Positions 9,864 through 21,710 are shown, counted from the stretch's first letter. The stretch: DNA of 40,778 bases from Zygnema cylindricum (GCA_037447655.1 JBBHKE010003477.1:95213-135990); one strand, 5' to 3'. Made by a program: numbers and translations. The notes: generated from the letters alone by a model not told the origin.

Positions 9864-10893
9864 AAGTCCTCAGAGTGGACAGCTTCCAAGAAGCCTCTAG
9901 GATAATCCTGACCCCTTTGTGTTTAAGCAAAAATAACTGCCACCTTGGCAGACAAAAACTCTGACCAACTTCACCCCTGTGAAGGCAAGACTCCCCTGAG
10001 TCGATAGCAAAAAGAATCTCTGAATTTGCTCCCCTAAGCAGTAAGTTACGGAGGGTCAAAGTTGACCTTTTGTACAGAAGCTCTCTGGGAGAGAGGGTCC
10101 TATCTTCTAATTTTTCTAAGTCCTATCTCTCTCACAGACTCTATCTACTGATGTACGGAACCAATCAGAATTGAGTTCCGTACGCAAAAGTACAGTTGCT
10201 GGTGTACTTTATGTACGGACATTGTACGACATGGCCAAAATGTCGACACATGTCAAATCCGGATTCGGTGCCATAATCTCCGGAGATTCCACAATCCAAC
10301 GGAATTTCGCCACGTGTCATCCGATGTGGCGATGGCCACAAACCGCCGAAATCTTCCTCCGCGATCTCGGCGCTAATCTCGGCCGTCCGATTAAAGTCGG
10401 CTTTAATCGTAGCCGTAATAAATACATGCGCGGTATTTGTTTCATTTACGAAACAAATGCGCGGTACTGATTTGTGTCCGTACTGTAAGTCGTACATTTA
10501 TATTTTACTGGATCTATGTATCTCGTAATTCATTGCAGTTAAATGGTTTATCGCACGCATAACCATTTAAATAAATATCAAACTTCAGACTATGTAACAC
10601 TACTCCTAGACCTAACGGCTAAGGCTGCCGGCTACTTCCTATCTGCCGGCCGGCAGGTACATGGATCAAATCCTGCCGCCGGCACATACCTTTTAATTAA
10701 ATAAATAAACCCTAACATAAAATTCCCGTAAACCTCAGGATAGCCAAGGTAGCCATGGCTCTAGCTTCCTCTCCAATTTCTCAGTGACTGCGACAAGTTT
10801 GAGAGTTGGAGAGAGAAGTTAGAGATAGACTGCCTCGACTTCTATATTTCTTTTCAGACCTAGAAAATACTAATAAAACCATTAGTTTCTACA
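9844..10893 (-). repeat. 5' LTR of complete copia element
   Basis: 1050 bp, same length and ends as the LTR at 4441-5490. It holds the promoter of the element (TATA-like ATATAAAT on the -, near 10495-10505) and the first 20 bases of gag. The GC-rich hairpin is at 10644-10683; the GTACGGAAC/GTTCCGTAC inverted repeat is at 10155-10183. Confidence 0.95.
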
Positions 10894-10898
10894 GTTCA
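10894..10898. other. Target-site duplication, right copy (GTTCA)
   Basis: It matches 4436-4440 exactly and is part of the GTTCAGACAGCAG unit of the minisatellite. Confidence 0.9.
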
Positions 10899-11530
10899 GA
10901 CAGCAGCTGCTATTGTTCAGACAGTAGACAGACACTCTTTAGACATCAGCAGCTGCTGCAACTGTTCACACTACTGCTGATGTGTTGCTGCTACTTTTCA
11001 GACAACAGCTGCTATTGTTCATACAACAGCTGTTATTGTTCAGACAGCAAACATACACTCTTTAGATAGTAGCAGCTGCTCTTCAGACAGCAGCAGCTGC
11101 TGCTTTTCAGACAACAGCAGCTGCTGCAACTGTTCACACAGCTGCTGTTGTGCTGCTGCTAGTGTTCAGACAACAGCTGTTATTTATTCAGACAGCAGCT
11201 GCTATTGTTCAGACAACAGACAGACACTCTTTAGACATCACCAGTTGCTGAACAGACAGCTGCTGCAACTGTTCACACAGCTGCTGATGTGTTGCTGCTA
11301 CTCTTCAGACAACAGGTGCTATTGTTCAGACAGCAGCTGCTATTGTTCAGACAATAGACTGACACTCTTTAGACATCAGCAGTTGCTGAACAGACAACTG
11401 TTGTAACTGTTCAGACTGTTGCTGCTGGGCAAACAGTTGCTGCTGGGCAAACCGTTGCTGCAACCGTTTAGTTACTTCAGCCGGTGCTACTAGTGTAGCT
11501 AGTGCAACTGGTGCAGTTGCAAGACAACTG
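10894..11530. repeat. CAGCTG-rich minisatellite, right part
   Basis: This continues the array at 3890-4440. Units GTTCAGACAGCAGCTGCTATT and longer blocks (GACAGACACTCTTTAGACATCAGCAG-type, seen three or four times) recur. It fades into GCTGCTGGGCAAAC repeats near 11420-11460. No coding function is supported. Confidence 0.9.
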
Positions 11531-12210
11531 TGGCTGTGGGGCTCGTGCTGCTATTGGTATTGAAGTCTTTGGAAAAAGATTAAATATAAAATAAATATTT
11601 ATGAAACAAATTGACGTTATGATTTTTGATTTATGAAAAGTTGTCCATTTTAGATTATGAACTCTAGAACTTTGAATTCAAACATAAGAAATAAAAATTT
11701 AGATGATGATACAAATATTTGCACTCGAAAAGTAAACATTGACATTTAAAAGAGATAGCGTTAGAGACGATATGGTTTTTGTGCATAATTTGATCATCCT
11801 AAATTTATTTCAAACTCGCAGTGCAAGTACATGTAGACAAAAAGGAAAGCCCTACATTGATATTATTGGAAAAAAAAACAATCTTACTTGCTATGGATTC
11901 TTTAAACATTTAGTGTCAGACAGGAAAGTATTGCTAACATTGCAACAAATATATCTCTATACTAAAAAATCACAAACTACTTTTTTCTTGGAAATATTAT
12001 TGATTCAAAGAATGCATGTAAAACCGGTTGTTCCCTATCATGTTGAAACTACAAATATAACCCAAAACAAGAAGAGAAAAAAGCAAATCCTAACACAAGT
12101 CACGCCTACAAATAAAGCCCATATCAAAGTGCTTCACAGAAGTTAAGCTCCACCGATTATCAGACCACTGATACAACCCTACAGTAATGGAGAGTCAAAT
12201 CACAATGCAA
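11531..12210. other. AT-rich spacer, no supported gene
   Basis: The one longer open frame (+, to 12146) lacks an ATG at its beginning, has no recognisable domain and sits in AT-rich sequence between repeats. I see no other structure. Confidence 0.5.
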
Positions 12211-13254
12211 TGGCAACTGTGAGACCTCCATAGGTCCTCAGAATGGACAGCTTGCACTCTAGGATAAACCTAACTCCTTCGTGTTTCAAGAAAAAAAACT
12301 GCCACCCTGGCAGATAAAAACTCTGGCCCCCTGCACCTCTGTAAAGGTAAGACTTCATTGAGTCGATAGCAAAAAAAATCCTTGAATTTGCTCCCTTGAG
12401 CAGTAATTTATGGACGGTCAAAGTTGACCTTTTCTACAGAAGCTCTTTGGGAGAGAGGGTCCTATATACCAAATTTTTCTTAGTCCTATCTCTCTCTAAA
12501 ACTCTATCTTCTGACGTATGGCACCAATCATATTACTGTACGATACAGAAAAGTACAGCTGCCGGTGTACTTTATGTACGAACATTGTACGACATGACCA
12601 AAATGTCAACACGTGTCTTATCTGGATTTGTTTCCGTAATCCCCAGGGATGCCGAAATCCAAGTCGTGGTGCCACATGTTATCCGATGTGGCGACGGCCA
12701 TAAACCGCCGAAATCTTCTGTTTGAATCTCGACATTATTTCCGGCCTTCCGATTGAATGTCGATTTCAATCATAACCGTCATAAATATTTGCAATGTATG
12801 TGTTTAGCTATCGAAACAAATGCGAGGTACTTATTTCTTCTCCGTACTCGTAATCCATACTTTTCATAACTGACACTATGTAACTCATATATAGTTGTCG
12901 TTAAATGAATTAGCCTATATGTTAACGTTTATATATTTATCAAACCCTATAACCTCTTCCACTAATCCTAGACTAAATGGATGAGGCTACCGGCTATCGG
13001 CTGCATAACCTATCCGTAGGTACCAAGTTCAAATCCTGTAACCAATATCTTTCATTTTAATAATAAACTACTTTAATACCCCGTAAATCTCTGGATAGCA
13101 TAGGCAGCCATGGCACTAGCTTCCTCTCCAACTTCTCAGTGACTACAAGAAGTGTGGGAGTTGGAAAGAGAAGTTAGAGACAGACTGCCTCGGCTTCGTA
13201 TTCTGCACTTAATTTTAGACCTAGAAAATACTAAAAGAACCATCAATTTCTACA
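12211..13254 (-). repeat. 3' LTR of truncated copia element
   Basis: About 1044 bp, aligned throughout to the 1050-bp LTRs but clearly more diverged. On the + strand it runs from about GGCAACTGTGAGACCTCC to CATCAATTTCTACA. The purine tract beside it is altered (AAATAACGGGAG on the -). The GC-rich hairpin has decayed here (around 13005-13040). Confidence 0.85.
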
Positions 13255-13267
13255 CTCCCGTTATTTT

Positions 13268-14861
13268 CTAGTCACTCTTTAATTTCAGACCACACTTCTC
13301 CTTGCAAAAAATTAGCTTAAGGGAAGGCACAGGTTTGGTCATCATATCAGCTACCATCTCGCTATCTGGTCGGTACTCTAAACTGAATATTTTGTTTTCT
13401 ACTATCTCTCTAACAAAGCTGAGTTTAATGTCCATGTGTTTGGCTTTAAAATGATATTTAGGATTGGCGGAAATAGGGATCGATGCCTGATTATCACAAA
13501 AAAAATTCTGCACACCACTCTTAAGGTGACCAAGCTCACCAAGCAAAGACTTGACCCACATCAATTCTTTTACAGCAGAGCAAGAGGCCATATACTCAGC
13601 CTCCATGTTGGACTGAGCAATAATCTTTGCTGTTTGCTACTCTAACAGCAAGCCCTATCACCTACATATAATACATATCTAGAAGTACATCTCCCATTCG
13701 GAGCATCACCATAACTAGCATCACTCCAAGTAGTGATGTCAGTATTCTCCCAACCCAAATGCAACCATAGATCCCTAGTTCTTATCAAATATCTAAGGAC
13801 TCTTTAAGCTGCCTCCCAATCCTTCTTAGTGGGAGATTTGAAACATCAATCCTTCTTAGTGGGAGATTTTAAACATCTACTCAGCACTCCTACAGCTGTT
13901 GCTAAATCCCGCCGGGTACAATTCATAAAATAGATTAGGATTCCCACTACTTGCCTGTAAGGAATAGTTTGCATGAACTTCTGTTCTTCGGAACTTAATT
14001 CCTTGTCTAAGACTATGACTCCTTCTTCCTCACTCCCGTGACTTCCCTTCTTTAACTCCATTGGAGTTGTACAACTATTAGCTTTATCCATCTGAAACTT
14101 TTCGAGCATGTTCCCTATTGCTTCCTTTTGAGTCAATCATATAATCTTTGTTTCTCGGTCTCTTTCTACTTGAATTCCCAAATTATATTTTGCTTCCCTC
14201 ATATCCTTCATTTCAAATCTCCCCTTAAGATTGGTTTTCGGTTTATTAATTTTTTCCATTGATTTACTTATGACAAGCAAATCATCAACATAAATTGCAA
14301 TAAATATAACACCGTCCTCTTCTTCAAAAACATAGATTGGGTAATCTGAGCTGATCCGGATATATCCCAGAGCGGTAAAAAACTCATCAAGCTTCTTATT
14401 CCACTGTCGAGGCGCCTGTTTCAAACCATAAAGAGATTTAATCAGTTGGTATACCTTACTCTCCTCTCTTTCCTCCACAAATCCTTCTAGTTGTCGCATG
14501 AAGATCTCCTCTTCCAATTCTCCATGCAAAAAGGTTGTCTTGATGTCCATCTGGTGTACCTCCATGTCTTCCGCTGCTGCCAGATTGAGAAGTATGCGGA
14601 CGGAGGGAAATGTGACGACCGGGCATCGGTTTCCTCGTAGTCGATTCCTTCTTTCTGTGTAACTCCTTTTGCCACTAATTGGGGTTCGTAACGCTCAATG
14701 GTGTTATCCGAGGTCAATTTTAATAAAAAAACCCACTTACAACCGATTCGTTTTCGGTTAGGTGGACAGTCCACCAGCTCCCAAGTATCGGCTGCCATAA
14801 TTGAGGCCATCTCCTCATTGATGGCTATCTTCCACCGGTTCTTTTCTAGACAAGTCATCAC
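13268..14861 (-). pseudogene. copia RT and RNase H, broken
   Basis: The - strand pieces are 14487-14861 (RT start, with DTWELVDCPPNRK), 14137-14565 (RT palm, KSLYGLKQAPRQW and YVDDLLV), 13846-14136 (RT end) and 13268-13606 (RNase H with CDNQASIPIS, ending KPVPSLKLIF). Frameshifts separate them. A 30-bp tandem duplication near 13818-13877 falls between the RT end and RNase H. Confidence 0.85.
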
Positions 14862-14930
14862 CTCTCCATAAGTTTGAGGTTCATCTTGATGAGAAAGTTT
14901 TGTTACCTTGTTATTAACTTGTTTTTCTTT

Positions 14931-16930
14931 CTATCTTTTGCTACTTCTCCTTCCCCCCTCAAAATCTGTGGCCGGAATAGATAGTTTTTGTGGGTTTTTT
15001 CGAACAATCTCGTCTTCTCCTCTATCGTTTAATTCCAAATCAATTTCCACCACGTCTTCCGCTCCAGGTTGAGTTGTCAGTGGAGTTTCCGCAGCCGAGT
15101 CCTTTCCGGTCTGATATGTACCTGAAAGAATGTCATATTCTCTAAAACTTGGATAGTTAGGAAGCTCAAAGTCATCGGAATTTTGTGACTCAAATCTGAT
15201 TTTTATTGACTTTGTATACTTGAAGGGATCCACAGACTTTCCTTCATCCATAACTAGAAGATGCTTTACTAAGATTATATCTTCTCTTTTTAGATCGTAA
15301 ACTCTATATCCTTTAACATCCTCATCATATCCTAATAAGTATCCCGGTTTTTTTTCGGATCTAGCTTCCAATTAGACCGATCTGTATCTAGACTGAATAC
15401 TTGACTGCCGAAAACCTTTAAGTGAGATATGTCTGGTTTTCGGCCGGTCCATCTCTCATAAGGTGTTTGATCTTTTATTGTTGAGGTAAGAAATCTATTT
15501 TTGAGGTAATTAGCACAGTTCATTGCTTCTGCCCAAAACCATATTCCTATCTTCTTATCCGACAACATACTTCTAGCACTATCACTTAGTGTCCTATTTA
15601 ACCTTTTAGCTACCCCATTCTGTTCCGGGTTTTCTGGAACTCTCTTTTGGTGTTGGACTCCATCTTCCCTCAGAAAATCATCAAACTGGTTAGAAGTATA
15701 CTCTCCACCATTGACACTCCTCACTCTCTAGATTGGAGTTTCATGGAGTTTTTAGCTCCATGCTTTATATTATCTAAAACAATCCTGAGCTTCTGACTTG
15801 TTTGTCAAAAAATACACTCTGGAATACTGAGACCAATCATCAATGATAGTCATCATAAATCTCTTCCCCCCCGGTGAGGGCACTTTGGCCGGTCCCCAAA
15901 TATCTGTGTGTACTAAATCTAGAATTTTTTCTCCCTTATAAGTGGATGTTTTAGGAAAGGGTAATATGTGTGCTTTACCTTGAGCACCTCCACTACAATC
16001 ACTTAGATTCTTACTCTCACCGAAATGAATCCCTTCCACCACTCCCATCTTTTTCATCTCTCTTAGCTTATATAGATTCACATGCCTAAGCCTCTTCTGC
16101 CACATCATTATAGCATGAACACCAACATAATAAAGTTTCTTCTTTTCATTGCTTAAAATCAGCCTAAACATCTCTTGGCTACCTTTTTCAGCAATAAAAT
16201 AGATTTCCTCCTCAAAACTGGCAGTAAAGACTCCTTTCCTAGTGCTAGTATAAAAACCCTTATCATCTAATACAAACGTAGAGATGAGGTTTTTGTTCAG
16301 CTCCGAAATAAACAATACATCGGTGAAAGTAACAATGGATGTCTTTCCTTCTAGTAACACTTTCAGTTCTACCGATCCTACAAGAGTTGTAGTGACTATC
16401 CTCCCATCCCCGTACTCTATCTCTACGGTATGAGTTTTTCTTATCTTAGTGAAAGGTGTTTATCCTTACACATGTGCATAGAGGCACCTGAATCTACAAT
16501 CGAACCAGCTTCACCTTTCAATCCACCGAAAGCACATTTCTGCTTTCGTGGAATTTCTACCTCGTTTGTCGCTTCCAACTCCTCATCCAATAGGAGCTCA
16601 TCGTCCTTGTTTTCAGATTCCACCTCTTGTACTTGTGTCACAAGGGCCTTTTTCTTGCCTCTCGGGGTTCCACCGGTTTGCCCCTCCTTAAACCGAAGTT
16701 AGGTTAGCTTAGTGCACTCCGCCATATAGTGCCCTGGTTTCTTACACAAATGACATAAACCCTTGGGAGCCTTTGGTTCGAACTCGTCGGTCTAATTTTT
16801 CTGCTCCCCCCCACCGTAATTTCCGACCGGTCTCCGGGAATCCTAGTTCCTCCAATCAATCCCAGCTGCCAAGGCTTGCCCACTCGTTCCTCCCCTTCGG
16901 ATCTCAATCGTATTCTCCCGAACGAGAATC
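14931..16930 (-). pseudogene. copia gag end, protease and integrase, broken
   Basis: - strand pieces: gag with zinc knuckle CHLCKKPGHYMAEC (about 16710-16765), protease DSGASMHMC (16441-16641), integrase HHCC region and first aspartate LVHTDIWG (15770-16360), integrase core (15332-15724) and the linker before RT (14931-15371). In the 15770-16360 piece the PSPGGKRFMMTI stretch is in frame, which shows that the complete element gained one base there. Two integrase metal-binding positions are lost (see the parent element). Confidence 0.85.
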
Positions 16931-16935
16931 ATGAC

Positions 16936-17612
16936 CGTACATCAATTCTTTTACAGCAGAGCAAGAGGCCATATACTCAGCCTCCATGGTGGACTGAGCA
17001 ATAACTTTTTGTTGTTTGCTACTCCAACAGCAAGCCCCATCACCCACATATAATACATATCCAGAAGAGCATCTCCTCATCAGAGCATCACCATAACTGG
17101 CATCACTCCAAGTAGTGATGTCAGTATTCTCCCCACCCAAATGCAACCATAGATCCCTAGTTCCTATCAAATATCTAAGGACTGTCTTAGCTGCCTCCCA
17201 TTCCCTCTTAGTGGGAGCATTTAGACTTCTACTTAGTACTCCTACAGCTACAGCTAAATCCGGCCGGGTAGAATTCATAAAATAGATTAGACTTCCCACT
17301 ATTTCTCTGTAAGGAATAGTCTGCATGAACTTTTGTTCTTCAGGAGATAATTCCTTGTCTAAGACTATGACTCCTTCTTCCTCACTCCCCTTACTTCCCT
17401 TCTTCAACTCCATTGGAGTTGTACAACTATTAGCTTTATCCATTTGAAGTTTTTCAAGCATGTTCCCTATTGCTTCTTTTTGAGTCAATCTTATAATTTA
17501 TCTTTTTCGGTCTCTCTCTACTTGAATTCCCAAAATATATTTTGCTTCCCCCATATCCTTCATTTCAAATCTCCCCTTAAGATCGGTTTTCAGTTTATTA
17601 ATTTTTTCCATT
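16936..17612 (-). mobile_element. Second truncated copia fragment (RT end to RNase H)
   Basis: The - strand encodes the end of RT (LKGRFEMKDMGEAKYILGI region) through IPYREIVGSLIYFMNSTRPDL to QQKVIAQSTMEAEYM and stops in RNase H at about 16936, where it is joined to the gag break of the neighbouring element. The other end stops abruptly after TTTTTTCCATTGAG at 17612. An open frame covers 16904-17488; upstream of that a stop interrupts it. It has no LTR. Confidence 0.85.
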
Positions 17613-18230
17613 GAGTTTTTAAAGTAATCAAAATATTTTAACTATCAAAAAATATAAAAGAAAATATGTGTTTGTATTGTTAGTTAGCCATCGAGATGAT
17701 AATGATGTTGTTCCAACCTTGTGTGTCTTTGACTAAGTTGGTTGTATCCTAGTTAAGTCTGATGATTTTTTTTCTTATTATTATCTTTGTTATGTTAACA
17801 TTTGTTTCTTGCGTTTTTGTTATGTGATCAAGGTTGTATTGTGGATATTTATTTTGTTTGTTTGTTTTTTTGTTTTCTTCTTTTGTGATTTTATGTATCG
17901 ATAAAAAAAAAATGTAAAAAATATACATGCAACACTTTAGTATAAAACAAACAAAAACCATTAGTATTTTGTTTAAACGAATAATGTTGAATGATGCTAA
18001 TGGTTTAATGTGTATTCTAGATTTAACATTAAAATATTGAATACTACATGATATATTCAGTCCATTCATTCATATCGTTCAGTAGATTGAGATCGAACGC
18101 TCAAATTAATGTGAATCTTCTACGCTTAAACAAACTCCCTTCATGAACGAAATGCGAATTAAACCATCCACTTGGCATCGTCATGGTTTTTACCATGTAC
18201 AATGCGATAGTACAGTGTGTACCATATACG
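17613..18230. other. AT-rich spacer, no supported gene
   Basis: Nothing coding is supported. The sequence is AT-rich, with short open frames lacking any domain. Confidence 0.5.
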
Positions 18231-18266
18231 AACATCGTACGTGACGACAGCATTGAAATTACGGTA

Positions 18267-18518
18267 CACCGCGAATCGTAATTAGAGTAAAGAAAAAATT
18301 AGAGTAAAAAAACAAAAAAAAATTAGAGTTATAATCGCTAATTATTGTGATATAACCTTTTAACAGAGGAAGTTTACTCTAATTTTTTTAAATACTCTAT
18401 ATCAGGTTATGTCAGCAATAATTATCTGTGTTGTAATTATGAACACTAAATTATGTAGACATACAGAAACTGTTAGTCCGTATATTTTGACGTTATTATG
18501 ACGTAGTACTATTTGTCT

Positions 18519-18611
<93 letters not shown>

Positions 18612-19018
18612 TATTTGTCTCAACTCATACTGTTGTCGTTTAACTATATACTTTTCAAATGTAAATTCATGTAAATGTTCACACAGATGATAATGTTGTC
18701 GACAGACGGAGCTATGCGAACGGGTTTTTTTCGATGCGATTTAATTTTTTTGTTTAGTGCAATTTCACATGCGAGCGCGATTCTATTAAATTATTATTTG
18801 TACCTTTTTACATACAAAAGTTCAACTTTGCATAGTCAGACGTTGTTTGTACTCCACACTATTTAAAACGAACCTATATTAGAATTTTTTACGCTAATTA
18901 AACTTTACCTTAAATAGTATAATGAAAAAATTCGAATCATTTACTCTATTTAACGTGATAAAGTCGAAATTTAGGGCAACCGAATTAGCGTTATCTACTC
19001 TAATTACGATTCGCTGTG
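18267..19018. mobile_element. 752-bp TIR element (MITE-like) with internal (TA)n
   Basis: The terminal inverted repeats are 23 bases with one mismatch: CACCGCGAATCGTAATTAGA... at 18267-18289 and its complement (with CACAGCGAATCG) at 18996-19018. TA flanks both ends (18265-18266, 19019-19020), as for Tc1/mariner-type insertions, though TA alone is weak evidence. Subterminal TTAGAGTWWAA motifs recur inside. There is no transposase. The flanking sequences rejoin into a unit whose uninterrupted relative lies at about 19129-19200. Confidence 0.6.
18520..18610. repeat. (TA)n microsatellite, about 91 bp
   Basis: A perfect TA run flanked on both sides by the 12-13 base direct repeat TACTATTTGTCTC (ending 18519 and beginning about 18608). 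Confidence 0.95.
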
Positions 19019-19403
19019 TAGTGTACGGATTTGAAGAACACGACAACGTGACGTGATGTGACGAGATCGCACGCGCCAAAATTAAAAGTGCGATACTGTA
19101 CGTTTCTGTACCTGTATAGATTAAACGACACATCGTACGTCACGCCAACATTGAAATAACAGTACTGTAGTGTATGGATATTGAGAACACGACAATGTGG
19201 CGTGATGTGACGGGATCGCACGCGCAAAAATTAAAAGTACGATAATGTACGTTACTTAACCGGTATTGATAACACGACATTTTGGCGTGTACGGATATTG
19301 AGAAAACGACAACGTGGCGTGATGTCCCGGATCGCACGCTCAAAATTTTAAAGTACGATACTGTACGTTACTCAACCGTTATTGATATCACGACATTTTG
19401 GCG
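19019..19403. repeat. Three-unit tandem repeat (about 148, 120 and 115 bp)
   Basis: Units begin near 19021, 19169 and 19289, each with the order GTGTAYGGATWTTGAGAACAC, CGTGATGT, GATCGCACGC, AAAATTAAAAGT, GTACGTT. The last two also share a tail ending in CACGACATTTTGGCG. A related half-unit lies at about 18231-18266, left of the TIR element. No coding content is seen. Confidence 0.8.
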
Positions 19404-20930
19404 TGACGCCGATTTTGTTTGGCCTTTTATCCATAGTTCAAAAGTAGGTGTTTTTATGGTAGGCCTTTGGTCGGCGCCTTTATCGTAAGTTGTGTTATGG
19501 GCTTTTCATGTGATCATCTTCGATCAGTGCTTTGATCAGAGACCGTCCGATCGTCCAAATCTGACGGTGTAAATAAATTTGTTTGGTCCGAATGTTTTAA
19601 TTAGTCCGAATAAGTCCGAATACAATATGGATCTTAAGGTCATATTGTATGTTTTGCATACAATAGGCATATTGTATGGGCCTACTTTTGAACTATGCTT
19701 TTATCATACCACTACAACCACGCGAAATACAACAAATAGGATTGTACCACGTGTCTCTTTTCATTACATCAAAATGGAACATGACAAAGCCAATCAAAAC
19801 TCAAATCACTCAACGGCTCACGATCTTACACAAAAAAAATCGACGGTCAATTATCGTTGTCACCAGAGACGAATGCGACTACAATGCTTTGCCCTTTTAG
19901 AAAAAGGGCAAAGCAACAAAAGATGCCGGCGACAGGCCACGTGGCTAACTGTATAAAAAATGAAAAATCTGTACTTTCCACCAGTTGACGGCGTCTTTAC
20001 GCGCGTGGACTTTACCAGCCGTCGGTAGATATGACTGTAGTACATATCGACGAGCGACTAAACTTATTATGTATGCAACGCTACGATTTTTAGCAAAACT
20101 GCGAACTGAATCGCACGCATCGGAAAATGCAATCGCTATCCCATGCAATGCGGCTGGTGTGGCGTCTAATGTCCTCTGATGTCACAAGGTATAGTTCGCT
20201 GATAGAACATTATTAACATAGGCTGTCAACCACCCCAATTTGGAGGATCTAATAAGCCCTTAACTGTAGGAGCTCGAGCTCTTTCGAGCGAGAAAAAACA
20301 ACTTTTACCACAAAACTCTCGAGAATCCCATCTGGGTACAAAAAGGGGGAAAATCCAAGAAGCATTTGAGAACAGTCGAAAGAATATGATCAGACCTGAG
20401 AAACTACAAAAACTAGAGGACACTCAGTAAAACAACAAACAAAAGAATTGCGTACTCAAAATGACTTGTCATATACATTTTCTGTTAGTGAAAAATCTAT
20501 AAGGCCACACTTCTTATTGCCACCGTGCTTCAAAAAATAAAATAAAAAAATAGGGGCAAACAATACAACATTGACGGTAGAAAGCAAGCCAATGGCTCGA
20601 CCGTGGACTTCAGGTCCATTGGATTCAAAATCTTTTTCAGCACAACCAAAAGGTCACTCCCATGAGGGAGATGATCAGGCATGAGACAGAGTATGCCACA
20701 TCATTATGACTAATATTACGTCTGAGGGGGGATATTATAGTTGGAAGGTTACACATGTTATTCTTCCACAGAGGATTGATTTTGTTTTCCTCAATAGTGA
20801 CTGTAGGTGACCTTGTTTTGCTGAACCCTGCCTCATTTAACAATAGTTTGACAGGCGGCCCGACATGTTACAATAGCTGCCTGTCTCGTTGCCGATAAAG
20901 AGGAGCAAAACCATACACATTTCGAGGTTA
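19404..20930. other. Spacer, no supported gene
   Basis: No domain-bearing frame on either strand. A stretch near 20250-20282 (CCCTTAACTGTAGGAGCTCGAGCTCTTT) resembles 28050-28078 (CCCCTAACTATAAGGACTCTAGCTCTTT), so a dispersed repeat is likely. Confidence 0.4.
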
Positions 20931-21229
20931 TGGATGATATATTATGCCGATGGTGGCCAAGGTATTTGGTCATTCGGAGTTCAATTGGATGAGTTCATTC
21001 GTATTTGTGGACGGCCTTCTCGCGAGAGGAGCGGCCATGCTAACCCTCCTGCTTTTGTGCTCACTCTTTTTTATTGGCGTCGTTTATCGGTGGCTTTAAG
21101 CAAGTGCAACTTCTATCCTCCTTCAATTGACTATGTCTGTTATCGATCGTCGATCTTAAAGGCTTCAAGGGTTTAATTTTAGAGGGGTTTTTTTTAGTTA
21201 CGTTGAAGTCCGGTTCAGTAATCTTATTT

Positions 21230-21710
21230 ACGGGTACATTTTGTTGTTGTTGGTTTATGCTTCTTGTCCCATTCAATGTTCTGCTGGCTTACTCTTGTTC
21301 ACGTGTATTTTTTTTTTCTTTCACGTGTATTTTTTCCATTTTGTTTACTTCCAACCCCGTTTGGTTTTTCGGTTTGATGTTTACCTTTTTTTTTGTTTTT
21401 CGTTTTTTGTTCCCATGTACTCAAATCGTTTACCATCGCACTTTTTAGCATAGTTATAAATTAGGAAGATCATAAAAATGCCCGTCTTATGTGAAGTTCT
21501 CTAGAAAATATTCACACGTCAAACATTTTGAACTTTCTATATCATGAAGCAAAATAGTAGTTGCGAAAATATTTCAAAGCAATGTGTGTGCTAGCCCCGT
21601 ATTATTTGACTATTATACCCGAAGAAGCCTTAATATACTCGTATATTCTAGTGCATGGATGAAAAGTTTGAAAACATGCGCAAATGCTATATATACTTTT
21701 TGTGAGCTGG
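21230..21710. repeat. Diverged direct repeat, copy 1
   Basis: It shares an ordered series of blocks with 22425-23000: TTTTGTTTACTTCCA, TCAAACATTTT...CTTTCTAT.ATCATG, and TACCCGAAGAAGCCTT. It could be an old LTR pair or a segmental duplication. Confidence 0.6.

Larger units (their letters stand above)
4441..10893 (-). mobile_element. Complete Ty1/copia retrotransposon, coding region broken
   Basis: It is 6453 bp long with two 1050-bp LTRs (TGTAG...TTACA on the - strand), about 98% alike by eye (roughly two dozen differences), a GTTCA target duplication, a PBS, a purine tract and the domain order gag-protease-integrase-RT-RNase H of the copia type. The coding sequence carries one frameshift and three in-frame stops, so this copy is not autonomous now. 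LTR similarity suggests moderately recent insertion. It split the CAGCTG minisatellite. Confidence 0.95.
12211..16932 (-). mobile_element. Truncated Ty1/copia element, 3' LTR to gag
   Basis: A close relative of the complete element lies in the same orientation: 3' LTR (12211-13254), RNase H, RT, integrase, protease and the gag zinc-knuckle end, breaking off at about 16932 within gag. The 5' LTR, PBS and gag start are gone. Many stops and frameshifts are present. The integrase zinc site has CSGGAQG instead of CSGCAQG and the second catalytic aspartate is replaced (RSVNGGEY versus RSDNGGEY). It is older than the complete element judging by damage. Confidence 0.9.

Noticed and set aside
11739-12146. 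135-residue + frame
   Set aside because: No ATG at its beginning, AT-rich, no recognisable domain, bounded by repeats.
13015-13045. B-box-like GTTCAAATCC in the older LTR
   Set aside because: The aligned position in the other LTRs is the loop of a hairpin and no A box or cloverleaf is present.
20580-20650. tRNA-like text near GTCCATTGGATTCAAA
   Set aside because: No acceptor stem or complete A and B boxes could be drawn.
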